DNA from: Oceanimonas sp. GK1
Lineage (GTDB): Bacteria; Pseudomonadota; Gammaproteobacteria; Enterobacterales; Aeromonadaceae
Reading direction: 5' to 3'
Assembly: GCF_000243075.1 (NCBI RefSeq)
Contig: NC_016745.1
Location: 301,501 to 365,500, forward strand
DNA length: 64,000 bases
Shown here: positions 16,656 through 26,438 of the stretch, one piece after another
Layout: each line of letters opens with the position of its first letter
How positions within the stretch are numbered: position 1 is the stretch's first letter
Notes under the pieces: model-generated
What the model saw: the letters and a program-made list of their open reading frames with translations, nothing else
The model's database searches: none
What the model was told of the DNA's origin: nothing
Program-made: the position numbers and the translations under genes

Positions 16656-18035
16656 TCAGCCCAGGGTCAGCACCCGATCCGCCAACTTGTTCACTAGCGC
16701 CGCCTCGTGGCTCACCAGCAGCAGGGCGCAGCCCCGCTCCCGGGCCAGGCTGGTGAGCAGCCGGATGGTCTGCTGCTGGGTCACCAGATCCAGCCGCGAG
16801 GTGGGCTCGTCGGCAAACAGCAGCACCGGCTCCAGCAGCAGGATGCGCAAAATCGCCAGCCGCTGCAGCTCGCCGCCGGATACCTCCCGGGGCGAGCGCG
16901 CCAGCAGGTCGGGCGAAAGCCCCAGCCGGGGCAACAGCCGCTCCACCTCGGCCCAGTCCTTCTGGTGCAGCTTTACCACATCCTTCAGGCTTCGGCCCAG
17001 GCTGCACCAGGGCGCAAAAGCAGCGGGCGGATCCTGGTAGAGCTTCTGGTAGCGGGTGCGGGCCAGCGCGGGGTCGCGCCACACCGAGCCGGCGTCCGGC
17101 TCCAGCAATCCTAAGCAGATGCTGCCCAGGGTGCTCTTGCCGCAGCCGCTGGGGCCCACCACCCCCATGATTTCGCCGGCGTTCAGCTCGAAGGAGATGT
17201 CCTGGAACAGGGGCCGGCCGCCCCGCTCCTTGGCCAGCCCGTCCACCTTCAGCACGGTGGCGCCGGCGTTCAGGGGCGCCAGTGCCGGCCAGGCGGCGGG
17301 CTCGGCGGCCAGCAGGGCCCGGCCGTAGTCGCTGGCGGGCGCCTTCAGCACGGCTTCTGCCGGGCCGGATTCCAGCACCTCGCCGCCCCGCACTATCATC
17401 ACCTCGCCGCCCAGCTGGTGGGCCACGGCGATGTCGTGGGTGATGGTCAGCAGGCCGCCGCCCGCCTCCGCCACCTGCCGGAGCAGGCCGGTCACCTGGT
17501 CGCGGCTGCCGGCGTCCAGGCCCTTGGTGGGCTCGTCGGCAATCACGATGTCGGCGCCGCCGGTGCCGGCGGCAGCAAAGGCCAGCCGCTGCATCATGCC
17601 GCCCGAGAGCTGGCCCGGCAGCCGGTGCAGGGCGTGCCCCAGGCCGAGCCGGGTCAGGTCTTGCGTGGCCTGGCGGCGGGCCTGAGCCCAGTCGGCGCCG
17701 GCCAGGTAGCGGTAGCCTTCGGCCACCTGCTCCACCGCCTGCATGGTCGGATCCAGCGCCAGCCAGGGCTCCTGGGGCAGCATGGCGAGTTGGCGTCCCC
17801 ACAGCCGGCGCCGGGCGGCGGGGGCCAGGCCGCTGAGCTCTTGGCCCCGCAGCCAGATCCGGCCCCGGGCCTGCAGCCCCGCGGGCAGGTTGCCCATAAT
17901 GGCCTGGGCAATCAGGCTTTTGCCGGAGCCGGTTTCCCCCAGCAGGGTCAACGGCCGGCCGGCCCTGAGGGTAAACGACAGCGGCCGCACAATGCCGGAC
18001 ACCGCCAGTTGTTCCGCTTTCAGCAGTTCGGTCAT
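16656..18035 (-). CDS. Fused two-module ABC ATPase of a peptide/nickel-type importer
   Basis: 459 aa with two ABC ATPases in one chain, replacing the DppD/DppF or NikD/NikE pair. Module 1 (about 1-245): LLGETGSGKS, LSGGMMQRLAFA, IVIADEPTKGLD, ITHD. Module 2 (about 260-459): VVGPSGCGKST, VSGGELQRLAI, LLFADEPTSRLD, VSHE. Last gene of a four-gene operon (binding protein, permease, permease, ATPase) with ATGA overlap to the upstream permease. It energises uptake through the permeases. Substrate unknown; the Zur-like promoter box suggests a metal or metal chelate. Confidence 0.9.
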   Translation of the reverse strand: MTELLKAEQLAVSGIVRPLSFTLRAGRPLTLLGETGSGKSLIAQAIMGNLPAGLQARGRIWLRGQELSGLAPAARRRLWGRQLAMLPQEPWLALDPTMQAVEQVAEGYRYLAGADWAQARRQATQDLTRLGLGHALHRLPGQLSGGMMQRLAFAAAGTGGADIVIADEPTKGLDAGSRDQVTGLLRQVAEAGGGLLTITHDIAVAHQLGGEVMIVRGGEVLESGPAEAVLKAPASDYGRALLAAEPAAWPALAPLNAGATVLKVDGLAKERGGRPLFQDISFELNAGEIMGVVGPSGCGKSTLGSICLGLLEPDAGSVWRDPALARTRYQKLYQDPPAAFAPWCSLGRSLKDVVKLHQKDWAEVERLLPRLGLSPDLLARSPREVSGGELQRLAILRILLLEPVLLFADEPTSRLDLVTQQQTIRLLTSLARERGCALLLVSHEAALVNKLADRVLTLG

Positions 18036-18868
18036 GGCTTGCGGCCTCCCGCCAGCAGGTTGAGGGCCAGCACCAGCAGGAACACCGCCGCTATGGGTTG
18101 CAGCAGCACCCAGGGCGCCTCGTGGTAATAGGGCAGCAGCTCGGTCATCATCAGGCCCAGTTCGGCGGTGGGCGGGCGCAGCCCCACGCTAACAAAGCCC
18201 AGGGCGGCAATGGCCAGAATGGCGGTGGCGGCGCCGAAGGCGCCCAGAGTCAGCACCACCGGCGCCAGGGCCGGCCACAGGTGGCGGCGCAGTATGTAGC
18301 CGGGGCCGAAGCCGAGCAGGCGCGAGGCCTCGATTTGCGGCGAGGCCATCAGGGTGCGGGTGGTCAGGCGCACCACCCGGAAGTATTCGATCCACAGCAC
18401 CAGGGCGATGCCCACATACAGGGTCCAGAAGTTGCCCGGCGCTATGGCCACCAGCAGCAACACCAGCAGCAGGCCGGGCAGGGCCAGCAGGGTGTCGGCC
18501 AGCACGCCCAGGGCCCGGTCCACCCAGCCGCCGCGCCAGCCGGCGAGCACGCCCAGCAGCACGCCGGGCACGGCGGCGGTCAGCACCCCGAGCAGGGAAA
18601 GGCCGAGGGAAAGCTGCACCGCCGAGCTCATGCGGGCCAGCATGCTGCGGCCCAGGTGATCGGTACCCAGGGGCTCGGCCAGGCTGGGCGCGGCCAGAAT
18701 CTGGCTGTAGTTCTGCCGGGCCGGATCCAGCTCGGTCACCAGCGGCAGGCCGAGGCCGAACAGGGCCAGCGCCAGCAGCAGGGCGGCGCCCAGGCGCTGG
18801 CGGGGGCTCAACCAGCGGCGGCCGGCGGCGGGGGCAGCCGGGGCGGCCAGGGTTGCGGTTTGGGTCAT
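18032..18868 (-). CDS. ABC importer permease, DppC/NikC type
   Basis: 278 aa from the start at 18868, which has AAGGAGGG upstream. An N-terminal helix (about 25-43) is followed by the DppC-family segment DPARQNYSQILAAPSLAEPLGTDHLGRSMLARM and five further helices. The EAA-like loop is ASRLLGFGPGYILRRHLWPALAP. It pairs with the DppB/NikB-type permease and overlaps both neighbours by ATGA, so translation is coupled. Confidence 0.9.
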   Translation of the reverse strand: MTQTATLAAPAAPAAGRRWLSPRQRLGAALLLALALFGLGLPLVTELDPARQNYSQILAAPSLAEPLGTDHLGRSMLARMSSAVQLSLGLSLLGVLTAAVPGVLLGVLAGWRGGWVDRALGVLADTLLALPGLLLVLLLVAIAPGNFWTLYVGIALVLWIEYFRVVRLTTRTLMASPQIEASRLLGFGPGYILRRHLWPALAPVVLTLGAFGAATAILAIAALGFVSVGLRPPTAELGLMMTELLPYYHEAPWVLLQPIAAVFLLVLALNLLAGGRKP

Positions 18869-19800
18869 GCCTCCCTCCTTCTCGGGTCGATACGGTGGCA
18901 CAGCAGGTCCACCAGGGCGTTGAGCAGCACGAACATCAGCCCCAGCACCAGGGCGGTGCCCTGGATCATGGGTACGTCCCGCGCCACTATGGCGTGCACC
19001 AGGGCATGGCCGATGCCGGGCCAGGCAAACAGGGTTTCCACCACCACCACGCCTTCAATCAGATACACCAGCTGCATGGCCTGGTGGGCCAGCACCGGCA
19101 CCGCCACGTTGCGAAGGCCGTGGCGCAGGAACACCCGGCCCTCGCCCAGGCCCTTGGTGCGGCCGAAGGCGTAATAGGCGGATCCGGCGACCCCCTGCAT
19201 GGCGTTGCGGCTCACCCGGCAGGCCACGGCGGCCAGTCCCAGGGCCAGGGTCAGCGCCGGCAGCAGGGTGTGGGCCGCGCTGCCGTGGCCGGCGGCGGGC
19301 AGCCAGCCCAGCTGCACCGCCAGCAGCATCACCAGCAGGATGCCGATCACGAACTGGGGCAGGGCCCGCAACACGGTCGCCAGCAGCAGGGTCAGCCGGT
19401 CGAGCCGGCCGCCGGGCCTGAGCCCGGCCAGGATGCCGAGCGGCGGGCCCAGCAGCAGCGACAGCCCCACGGCGGCGGCGGCCAGCTTGAAGGAATGGCC
19501 CAGCTGGTGGCGCAGCTCGTCCATCACCGCCTCGCCGCTCACCAGCGAATGGCCCAGATCCAGCCGCAGCAGGTCCCACAGCCAGTGGCCCAGGGCCTGC
19601 CAGGCGGGCAGGTCCAGGCCCAGCTCGGCGCGCACCGCGGCGGCGGCCGCCGCGTTCACATAGTCGTAGCCGTAGCGGCCGGCGGCGATGCGAAAGGCCA
19701 TGTCCCCGGGCAGGGCATGGGTGAGGATATAGGTCAGCACCCCCACCATCAGCGCCACCAGGGCGGCCTGCATCAGCCGGTAGCTCAATACCGGTATCAC
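18865..19800 (-). CDS. ABC importer permease, DppB/NikB type
   Basis: 311 aa with about six transmembrane helices. DppB-family features are the N-terminal VGVLTYILTHALPGD, RAELGLDLPAW, and the EAA-type loop AFGRTKGLGEGRVFLRHGLRNVAVP. The GTG at 19800 is chosen because it overlaps the binding-protein stop as GTGA, matching the coupling used elsewhere in this operon; an in-frame GTG nine bases earlier is possible. It forms the membrane channel with the DppC/NikC-type partner. Confidence 0.88.
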   Translation of the reverse strand: MIPVLSYRLMQAALVALMVGVLTYILTHALPGDMAFRIAAGRYGYDYVNAAAAAAVRAELGLDLPAWQALGHWLWDLLRLDLGHSLVSGEAVMDELRHQLGHSFKLAAAAVGLSLLLGPPLGILAGLRPGGRLDRLTLLLATVLRALPQFVIGILLVMLLAVQLGWLPAAGHGSAAHTLLPALTLALGLAAVACRVSRNAMQGVAGSAYYAFGRTKGLGEGRVFLRHGLRNVAVPVLAHQAMQLVYLIEGVVVVETLFAWPGIGHALVHAIVARDVPMIQGTALVLGLMFVLLNALVDLLCHRIDPRRREA

Positions 19801-21317
19801 TGGGCCCACCTCATTCCGCTCACCCGATAGTTACGCTCGAAGGGATCAATGCTGAAGCCCTCCACCTTGTTGGACACGGCGGCGGTTTGCTGGTACCAGG
19901 CCACCGGGATCACCGGCAGCTGTTCATGCAGCAGGGTGGCGGCCTCATGGCGCAGCCCTGCTGCGGTCCCACCGTCGGTTTGTGCCAGCAGTTGCTGCAA
20001 AATCTCGCCCAGGCGCGGGGAATGCCAGTTCATGGCGCCCCAGTCGCCGCCTTCGGGGCCATAGTCCTGCAGCAGGGTGCCGAGGGGATCCGGCACCAGG
20101 GCGAAGTTGCGAGCCATCAGACCCAGCTGCAGGCTGCCGTCTCTATGGCCGGCGGGGATCTCGCTGGAGTTGGTGACGTTGACCGTCAGCTCCACCCCCA
20201 GTTCCCGCAGTTGATCCTGCATGGCGGTGGCCAGCAGCGGCAGCTCGGGCCGGTCGGCGAAGGTGGTCAGGGTCAGCTTGAAGGGTTCGCCGTTGCGGCT
20301 GAGCATGCCCTTGTCGTCCGCCTGCCAGCCCAGGCCGGCCAGCAGGGTTCTGGCCTGCTCCAGATCCCGTTCGGCGCCGGCCACCTCGCTCAGGTGCCAG
20401 TCGGTCAAAGACGGCGGAAACAGCTGGCCGGCCGCCGCCTCGGGGTTGCGCAGCAGAGCCACGGCCATACCGGTGCGATCCAGCGCCAGGCTCAGGGCCC
20501 GCCGGGCCTCGGGCTCGGCCAGCAAGGGATGGCCGGCGTTCACCTTCAGGGTCACGGTGCGGGGGATGGGCTCGGAATGCACACTCAGCCGGTTGCTGCG
20601 CTGCAGCCGGGCCTGGCTGGCCGGATCCAGGGTGAAGACGATGTCGGCGTCGCCGCTCTCGGCCAGCAGCGCCCGGGTCTCGCCCCGGCCGGCGGCCAGG
20701 TAACTGATCTGTTCGATGGCGGGCGCCTCGCCCCAGTAATCGTTGAAGGCGGCGGCGGTCAGCTTTTGCGGTATCTGCAACTGCTCGATACGGTAGGGGC
20801 CGGTGCCGATCACCCGGGTGGCCTCGCCGGCCTCGTTATAGGAAGCCGGCGCCAGGATCTGGGCGGAGCTGTGGGCCAGCAGCGCCGGCAGCGGCGCGAA
20901 GGGGCTGGCCAGGCGGATCTGCAGCTCATCGCCCTCGGCGGTAATGGCCGCTATCGGCGCCTCGGTCAGCATGCCGGGCTTGGCCAGGGCCAGTTGCAGC
21001 GCCTTGGCCGCCACCTCGGCGGTAAGCGGGCTGCCGTCGTGGAAGCGCACACCCGGCCGCACGGTAAAGCGCCAGCTCAGCTGGTCGTCGGACACCGTCC
21101 AGCTTTCGGCCAGGCCGGGCTTGGGGTGGCCCTGGTTGTCCACCTCCACCAGGGTTTCGCCGATCTGCAGCCGGGTATAGACATAGCCGGCCTTGGCGGG
21201 ATCGGTACTGCCGATTTCCCAGGGCGCGACGATGTCGAGCACCCCGTCGGTGGCATGGGTGGAAGCGGCAACGGCCAGCAGGCCGGCACCGAGGAAGGAA
21301 GATCGCACTGGCATCAT
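19797..21317 (-). CDS. Periplasmic substrate-binding protein, SBP family 5 (NikA/DppA type)
   Basis: 506 aa from the double ATG at 21317; an ATG 36 nt upstream would put extra residues before the signal sequence. The signal peptide runs to about STHA (residue 22). Family-5 features are IGETLVEVDNQGHPKPGLAESWTVSDD, FTVRPGVRFHDGSPLTAE, VIGTGPYRIE and EARRALSLALDRTGMA. Such proteins bind peptides, nickel or metal-opine chelates. It heads the ABC operon, and a 13-bp Zur-like palindrome lies 45 bp upstream, so a zinc-linked ligand is the best guess; family certain, ligand inferred. Confidence 0.88.
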   Translation of the reverse strand: MMPVRSSFLGAGLLAVAASTHATDGVLDIVAPWEIGSTDPAKAGYVYTRLQIGETLVEVDNQGHPKPGLAESWTVSDDQLSWRFTVRPGVRFHDGSPLTAEVAAKALQLALAKPGMLTEAPIAAITAEGDELQIRLASPFAPLPALLAHSSAQILAPASYNEAGEATRVIGTGPYRIEQLQIPQKLTAAAFNDYWGEAPAIEQISYLAAGRGETRALLAESGDADIVFTLDPASQARLQRSNRLSVHSEPIPRTVTLKVNAGHPLLAEPEARRALSLALDRTGMAVALLRNPEAAAGQLFPPSLTDWHLSEVAGAERDLEQARTLLAGLGWQADDKGMLSRNGEPFKLTLTTFADRPELPLLATAMQDQLRELGVELTVNVTNSSEIPAGHRDGSLQLGLMARNFALVPDPLGTLLQDYGPEGGDWGAMNWHSPRLGEILQQLLAQTDGGTAAGLRHEAATLLHEQLPVIPVAWYQQTAAVSNKVEGFSIDPFERNYRVSGMRWAQ

Positions 21318-21361
21318 GGGGGCTACCTGAACAATGGATACGAATGAGAACAAATCATTTG

Positions 21362-21374
21362 GTTATAATATAAC
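21362..21374. promoter_or_regulatory. Zur-like zinc-repressor palindrome
   Basis: GTTATAATATAAC is a 13-bp perfect palindrome around one central A. It equals the core of the gammaproteobacterial Zur consensus as I recall it (GTTATANTATAAC). It lies 45 bp upstream of the ABC binding-protein start and 110 bp upstream of the divergent glutathione peroxidase gene. The outer flanks fit the longer consensus less well. Confidence 0.65.
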
Positions 21375-21483
21375 ATCACAATTCATCCCCATCGTCACCC
21401 TCGCTGCAAGGATTTTTTATTCGCCAGGGTCTTTGTGGCTGTAACCTTAAGCCATGCCCGTGGACCATCAGGGAGAGAACGAA

Positions 21484-22023
21484 ATGAAAAAGCTGTTTAG
21501 CGGCCTGTGCGGCCTGCTGCTGTGGCAGACCGCCAGCGCGACGGAGCCAAACACTGCCGCCCTTTTTGAGCACCAGCTGCCCCGGCTGCATTCCGATACC
21601 ACCCTCGACATGCGCCAGCTCGCCGGCCAGCCGCTGCTGGTGGTGAACACCGCCAGCCACTGCGGCTTTACCGGTCAGTTCGAGGGGCTGGAGGCGCTGC
21701 ATCAGCAATACAAGGATCAGGGCCTGAGAGTGGTGGGTTTTCCGTCCAACGACTTCAATCAGGAAGCCAAAAGCGAGGAAGAGGCGGCCCAGGTGTGCTT
21801 TCAGAACTTTGGCGTCACCTTTGACATGGCGGCCCCCATCAGCGTGAAAGGGGATCAGGCTCACCCCATTTTCAAGGAAATCACCCGCCAGAGCGGCAAG
21901 CAGCCCCGCTGGAATTTTTACAAGTTCGTGATTGACAGAAACGGCCGGGTCACCGAGGTGTTTTCCAGCATTACCGGGCCCGAGAGCGGCCGGCTGAAGG
22001 CCGCGATTGAGCAGGTGCTGTAA
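21484..22023 (+). CDS. Glutathione peroxidase family protein, exported, Cys type
   Basis: 179 aa. Start at 21484 has GGAGA 7 nt upstream and gives a signal peptide (MKKLFSGLCGLLLWQTASA). The peroxidase core has the catalytic segment NTASHCGFTGQFEGLE with Cys in place of selenocysteine, VGFPSNDFNQE carrying the partner residue, and PRWNFYKFVIDRNG. It reduces peroxides, probably with thioredoxin-like donors in the periplasm. It shares a divergent promoter region with the zinc/nickel-type ABC operon. The motif FPSNDFNQE differs from the more common FPCNQFGxQE. Confidence 0.9.
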   Translation: MKKLFSGLCGLLLWQTASATEPNTAALFEHQLPRLHSDTTLDMRQLAGQPLLVVNTASHCGFTGQFEGLEALHQQYKDQGLRVVGFPSNDFNQEAKSEEEAAQVCFQNFGVTFDMAAPISVKGDQAHPIFKEITRQSGKQPRWNFYKFVIDRNGRVTEVFSSITGPESGRLKAAIEQVL

Positions 22024-22053
22024 TAAAAAAGGGAGCACAGTGTGCTCCCTTTG
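22024..22053. terminator. Bidirectional terminator between gpx and terC-type gene
   Basis: GGGAGCAC and GTGCTCCC form an 8-bp stem with loop AGT. Six A residues lie on one side (U-tract for the minus strand) and three T on the other. Confidence 0.8.
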
Positions 22054-22068
22054 GATTTGGGTTTAGGC

Positions 22069-23601
22069 TTATGCGGCCAGCGGCGTGATGCGCACCTGAG
22101 CGATGCGGAAGTCGGCCACTTCCGTTACCTCAAAGCGCAGATCCTCGTGTTCAAACACGGCGCCGGCTTCCGGCAACTGGCCGGCCAGCGCCAGCAGCAT
22201 GCCCGCCAGGGTGGCGTATTCGTCATCCGGATCCACCAGCCCCTTGCGCGCCAGCACCTGCTCCAGGTAGTGCAGATCGGTGCTGCCCTTCACCAGCCAG
22301 CCGTTTTCTTCCACCAGCACTTCCGGATCTTCGTCCTCGTCGAGAAACTCACCGACAATGGCCTCCAGCAGGTCGTGGGGCGTGACCAGGCCCTGTACGG
22401 TGCCGAATTCGTCGTTCACCAGCACCATATGGCCCCGGGCGTCGCGCAGCACGTTGAGCAGGCGGATCACGCTGATGCTGTCGGGCACGATGATGGGCGC
22501 GCCGCCTTCCGCCAGCTCGGCCAGGGTTTTGCCCGCCTTGAGACCGGCCATCAGATCCTTGGCGCGCACCACCCCCAGCAGGTTGTCGAGCTCGCCGTCG
22601 CACACCGGAAACTGGCTGTGGGACGACGCCATCAGCTCCGCCACCTGCTCTTCCCGGCTGTCGTTCACGTCCAGCCACACAATGTCGGCGCGGGGGGTCA
22701 TCACGGTGCGAATGGAACGCTCGGCCAGCGACAGTACGCCGCTTATCATGTTGCGCTCTTCTTCCACAAAGCCCTGCTGTTCGCTTTGCCGGGGCGTTTC
22801 CCGGGATGCCTCTTCGGTTTTGTCCTTGCCGCCCATCAGCCGGAAAATGGCGTCGGTGGTACGCTCCCGCAACGGACGGTGGGCTTCCTGCAGCACTTTG
22901 TTGCGCTGGGCCAGCTGGTTAAAGAACTCAATCAGAATCGAGAAGCCAATGGCGGCATAGAGGTAGCCCTTGGGAATATGGAAGCCAAAGCCCTCGGCCA
23001 CCAGGCTGAAGCCGATCATCAGCAGGAAGCTCAGGCACAGCACCACCACAGTGGGGTGGGCATTCACAAAGTCGGTGAGGGATTTGGACGCCGCCAGCAT
23101 TACCACCATGGCCACCACCACGGCAATCATCATCACCGACAGGTGATCGACCATGCCCACGGCGGTAATAATGGAGTCGAGCGAGAACACCGCATCCAGC
23201 ACCAGGATCTGGGCAATCACCACCCCAAAGCCGGCATAAACGTTGCTGGTCTCCTCCTCATGCATATTGCCTTCCAGCCGCTCGTGCAGCTCGGAAGTGG
23301 CCTTGAACAGCAGGAACAGACCACCGGCCATCAGAATAAGATCCCGTCCGGAGAAGCTGAACTCCCCCAGGGTGACCAGCGGCGTAGTGAGCGTGACCAG
23401 CCAGGACACCACGCTGAGCAGGCCCAGTCGCATTACCAGCGCCAGGGTCAGACCTATCACCCGCGCCCGGTCGCGCTGATGAGGTGGCAGCTTTTTCACC
23501 AGAATGGCAATGAACACCAGGTTGTCGATGCCCAGTACGATTTCAAGAATAACCAGTGTCAGCAAACCCGCCCACACAGACGGATCCATCAGGAATTCCA
23601 T
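22069..23601 (-). CDS. TerC-CBS-CorC family membrane protein (YoaE/YegH type)
   Basis: 510 aa in three parts: a TerC-type membrane domain with about seven helices (1-225; [18 protein letters not shown] and [17 protein letters not shown] carry the acidic residues typical of TerC), a CBS-domain pair (about 290-420; [15 protein letters not shown]) and a C-terminal CorC/HlyC transporter-associated domain (about 430-505; [28 protein letters not shown]). The architecture matches E. coli YoaE/YegH. Metal or ion handling is suspected, perhaps manganese as for other TerC proteins. Single gene with its own terminator. Confidence 0.88.
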   Translation of the reverse strand: MEFLMDPSVWAGLLTLVILEIVLGIDNLVFIAILVKKLPPHQRDRARVIGLTLALVMRLGLLSVVSWLVTLTTPLVTLGEFSFSGRDLILMAGGLFLLFKATSELHERLEGNMHEEETSNVYAGFGVVIAQILVLDAVFSLDSIITAVGMVDHLSVMMIAVVVAMVVMLAASKSLTDFVNAHPTVVVLCLSFLLMIGFSLVAEGFGFHIPKGYLYAAIGFSILIEFFNQLAQRNKVLQEAHRPLRERTTDAIFRLMGGKDKTEEASRETPRQSEQQGFVEEERNMISGVLSLAERSIRTVMTPRADIVWLDVNDSREEQVAELMASSHSQFPVCDGELDNLLGVVRAKDLMAGLKAGKTLAELAEGGAPIIVPDSISVIRLLNVLRDARGHMVLVNDEFGTVQGLVTPHDLLEAIVGEFLDEDEDPEVLVEENGWLVKGSTDLHYLEQVLARKGLVDPDDEYATLAGMLLALAGQLPEAGAVFEHEDLRFEVTEVADFRIAQVRITPLAA

Positions 23602-23941
23602 GTTTTACCTCGTTGAGAGAATGTGGTTGAGCGGATCAGCGAACAACGCGCGCCAGACCGGAAACGTGAGTATAGCCGGGGCAGCGAGGGAGTCGGAACA
23701 AAGCGGCGGACGCCAGAAACAGCGGGAAAAGGCGGGAAAATGAATGATTAACAGCGTGTTGCAAGCAACTTCGCGAGCAGTCCATATCGTACACCGGCGG
23801 TTGGCCGGACCTCTTGGTTAAAATGAGCGCATATCATAATCGGAATCCGGGCGCTGGCAATAGCCTTTACATCGCCCGGGCGGACAACCCCCTGCTCGCG
23901 CAGTAGAATGGGAACACGTTATTATTCAGGGAAAGCACAAC
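23602..23941. other. Intergenic region upstream of terC-type gene and pxpA
   Basis: 340 bp between divergent genes. It must contain both promoters; a weak TTGGTT with a TATCAT-like element lies near 23,813-23,840. No conserved RNA, repeat or small gene was recognised. Confidence 0.5.
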
Positions 23942-24688
23942 ATGGCCACACTGCTGCTCAACGCCGACATGGGAGAAAGCTTCGGACCCTGGTCCATGGG
24001 CCAGGACGAGGCGGTGATGCCCTATGTGGATCTGGCCAACGTGGCCTGCGGCTTTCACGCCGCCGATCCCGACACCATGCGCCGCACCGTGCATCTGGCC
24101 AAGGCCCATGGCGTGAAAGTGGGGGCTCACCCCGCCTACCCGGATCTGGTGGGCTTTGGCCGTCGTTCCCTGGCCTGCTCGCCGGCGGAAGTGGAAAACC
24201 TGGTGCTCTACCAGCTGGGGGCGCTCGATGCCATCTGCCGGGCCGAGGGTACCCGCGTGCACTACGTCAAACCCCACGGTGCGCTCTATAACGACATGAT
24301 GAAAAACGAGGCCATTCTGGCGGCGGTGATGCGCGCCGTGGCCGCCTTTGACCCCGGGCTGCCGCTGATGCTGATGGCCACCGCCAACTCACGCCCGGCG
24401 ACAACACTGGCCGGGCAGCACGGCATTACCCTGTGGTTCGAGGCCTTTGCCGACCGCGCCTATGACGAGGCCGGTTTTCTGGTGCCCCGCAGCCAGGCCG
24501 GCGCCGTGCACCACGAGCCGGCGGTGATCGTCGAGCAGGCCCGCCGTATCGCCACCGGCGAGCCGCTCACCGCCATCGACGGCACCCCGCTCAGGCTTGC
24601 CGCCCACACCCTCTGTGTGCACGGCGACAATCCCGAGTCGATCGCGGCGGTGGCCGCCATTCGCCGCCTGCTGGACGACCTGCCATGA
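23942..24688 (+). CDS. pxpA: 5-oxoprolinase subunit A (LamB/YcsF family)
   Basis: 248 aa. Begins [13 protein letters not shown] and contains [31 protein letters not shown] and [13 protein letters not shown], the LamB/YcsF signatures. With PxpB and PxpC it forms the prokaryotic ATP-dependent 5-oxoprolinase that opens pyroglutamate to glutamate. First gene of pxpABC; its stop overlaps the pxpB ATG as ATGA. The length is standard. Confidence 0.95.
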   Translation: MATLLLNADMGESFGPWSMGQDEAVMPYVDLANVACGFHAADPDTMRRTVHLAKAHGVKVGAHPAYPDLVGFGRRSLACSPAEVENLVLYQLGALDAICRAEGTRVHYVKPHGALYNDMMKNEAILAAVMRAVAAFDPGLPLMLMATANSRPATTLAGQHGITLWFEAFADRAYDEAGFLVPRSQAGAVHHEPAVIVEQARRIATGEPLTAIDGTPLRLAAHTLCVHGDNPESIAAVAAIRRLLDDLP

Positions 24689-25389
24689 ATCCCCGGCTGG
24701 AAAACGCCGGACTGGATGCCTGGCTGGTGCGGCTGTTCGACGACATCGACGAAGCCAATATGAACTGGATAGCGGCGTTGGTTAAAGAATGTGAGCGCAC
24801 CTTTGGCAAGCATCTGGTGGATCTGGTGCCGTCCTACACCACCCTGCTGGTGCAGTTCGATCCGCTGCGGCTTGATCACGGCGAAGCCCGCCGCCTGCTG
24901 CAAACCCTGCTGGCCACCCTCACCCCACTGGAAGACGACCCTCAGGCCACGGTCAAAGCTCTGCCGGTATGGTATCACCCCAGTGTGGGACCGGATCTGG
25001 CCCGAGTGGAGCGGCACACCGGCCTGAGTACCAGGCGGGTGATTGAACTGCACAGCGGCCACACCTACCGGGTGTTTGCCTTAGGCTTTGCTCCCGGCTT
25101 TGCCTTTATGGGCACCCTGCCTGCCGAGCTGGACATACCCCGTCACGCCAGCCCGCGTTCAAGGGTGCCCGCCGGCAGCGTGGCCATTGCCGGCCGCCAG
25201 ACCGCCGCCTACCCCCGCGCCACGCCGGGCGGCTGGAACCTGCTGGGGCGCACCCCGGCCCGGCTGTTTGACCCCGCCAGCCGCAGCCTGAGCCTGCTGC
25301 AGGTAGGCGACCGGGTCCGCTTTGAGCCGGTGAGCCGCGCCGAGTTTGAACGGCTGGGGGGCGATACTACTCCCATGGAGGCACCGTGA
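24685..25389 (+). CDS. pxpB: 5-oxoprolinase subunit B (KipI family)
   Basis: 234 aa with an N-terminal allophanate-hydrolase-subunit-1-like region ([13 protein letters not shown]) and the cyclophilin-like C-terminal part with [42 protein letters not shown] and [12 protein letters not shown]. Second subunit of the pyroglutamate-opening enzyme. Overlaps pxpA by ATGA and pxpC by GTGA, indicating translational coupling and equal synthesis. Confidence 0.95.
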   Translation: MNPRLENAGLDAWLVRLFDDIDEANMNWIAALVKECERTFGKHLVDLVPSYTTLLVQFDPLRLDHGEARRLLQTLLATLTPLEDDPQATVKALPVWYHPSVGPDLARVERHTGLSTRRVIELHSGHTYRVFALGFAPGFAFMGTLPAELDIPRHASPRSRVPAGSVAIAGRQTAAYPRATPGGWNLLGRTPARLFDPASRSLSLLQVGDRVRFEPVSRAEFERLGGDTTPMEAP

Positions 25390-26306
25390 GCCTGCACATT
25401 GAAAAGCCCGGCCCACTCAGCACCCTGCAGGACGCCGGCCGCGTTGGTGTGCGGCATCTGGGCGTGGCTCAAGGGGGACCGGCAGATGTACATGCCTGGG
25501 CCTGGGCCAACTGGCTGGCGGGTAACGGCTGGGGCAGCACGGCACTGGAAATCACCTTGGGAGGGCTGACCCTCACCGCCCGGCAATGCTGCCGGCTGGC
25601 GCTGACCGGCGCCGATATGCAGGCTCGAGTAAACGGTGAGCCTCTGGCCAACTGGCACGCCTTTACCCTGAACGCCGGCGACACCCTTGCCCTTGGCATG
25701 GCCCGGCATGGTGTGCGCAGCTATCTGGCGGTGGCCGGTGGCTTTACGGCAGACCCCGTGCTGGGCAGCACCGCCTGCGTAGTGCGCGACGGCCTGGGCG
25801 GCCACCGCGGTGACGGCAGCCCGCTGGCCGCCGGTGACGAACTGATGTTTGATGCCAACGCGCAGGAAAATACGTTAACTCGTGGCCTTCCCGCTCAAGA
25901 AAAGCCTGATTACCAGGACGAGCCGGTGTTGGCGCTGATCCCCGGTGCCCAGTTTCGCCATTTTGAAGATCACAGCCTGATCGACGCCTTTAACCGGCCC
26001 TGGACCGTGGATCCTCGCTCGGATCGCATGGGGATCCGACTGCAAGGATCTTTATTGCAGTGCAACATGGGATCGCTGGTTTCGGAAGGGCTGACCCTGG
26101 GCGCGGTACAGGTGCCACCAAACGGCCAGCCCATCGTCCTGCTGAACGACCGTCAAACAATTGGCGGTTACCCTCGTCTGGGTACCCTCACGCCCCTGGC
26201 CTGCGCCCGCCTGGCCCAGTGCCGGCCGGGCCAGTCGCTGAGGCTGACCACCAGCACCGCCACCGAGGCCCAGCGACAATACCGGGATTTTCGGGCGCAG
26301 TTTTAG
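25386..26306 (+). CDS. pxpC: 5-oxoprolinase subunit C (KipA family)
   Basis: 306 aa, starts at GTG overlapping the pxpB stop. Family motifs: LSTLQDAGRVGVRHLGVAQGGPAD, the central SYLAVAGGF, DPRSDRMGIRL and the C-terminal QTIGGYPRLGTL. Third subunit of 5-oxoprolinase. A strong terminator lies about 85 bp downstream, closing the operon. Confidence 0.95.
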   Translation: MSLHIEKPGPLSTLQDAGRVGVRHLGVAQGGPADVHAWAWANWLAGNGWGSTALEITLGGLTLTARQCCRLALTGADMQARVNGEPLANWHAFTLNAGDTLALGMARHGVRSYLAVAGGFTADPVLGSTACVVRDGLGGHRGDGSPLAAGDELMFDANAQENTLTRGLPAQEKPDYQDEPVLALIPGAQFRHFEDHSLIDAFNRPWTVDPRSDRMGIRLQGSLLQCNMGSLVSEGLTLGAVQVPPNGQPIVLLNDRQTIGGYPRLGTLTPLACARLAQCRPGQSLRLTTSTATEAQRQYRDFRAQF

Positions 26307-26390
26307 CCCAGTGAAACCGCGTTATCCCCGACGCGTAAAAACGTATTCCCGCGAAGGCGGGGGCATGACCAGATACGGGACAACAACCAC

Positions 26391-26417
26391 AAAAAAGCCC
26401 GCTCGAAAGCGGGCTTT
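26391..26417. terminator. Bidirectional terminator between pxpC and tmm
   Basis: AAAGCCCGCT, loop CGAA, AGCGGGCTTT. A long A run on the left gives the minus-strand (tmm) transcript its U-tract; three T residues serve pxpC. Confidence 0.85.
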
Positions 26418-26438
26418 GTATCATTTCAGAGACAAGGA

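Noticed and set aside
16456-17802. 448-codon minus-strand frame overlapping the fused ATPase
   Set aside because: Arg/Gly/Pro/Ala-rich frame-shifted reading of the ATPase gene, with no domain of its own.
21318-21380. NikR box for the ABC importer
   Set aside because: No GTATGA-N16-TCATAC pair seen; the Zur-like palindrome fits much better.
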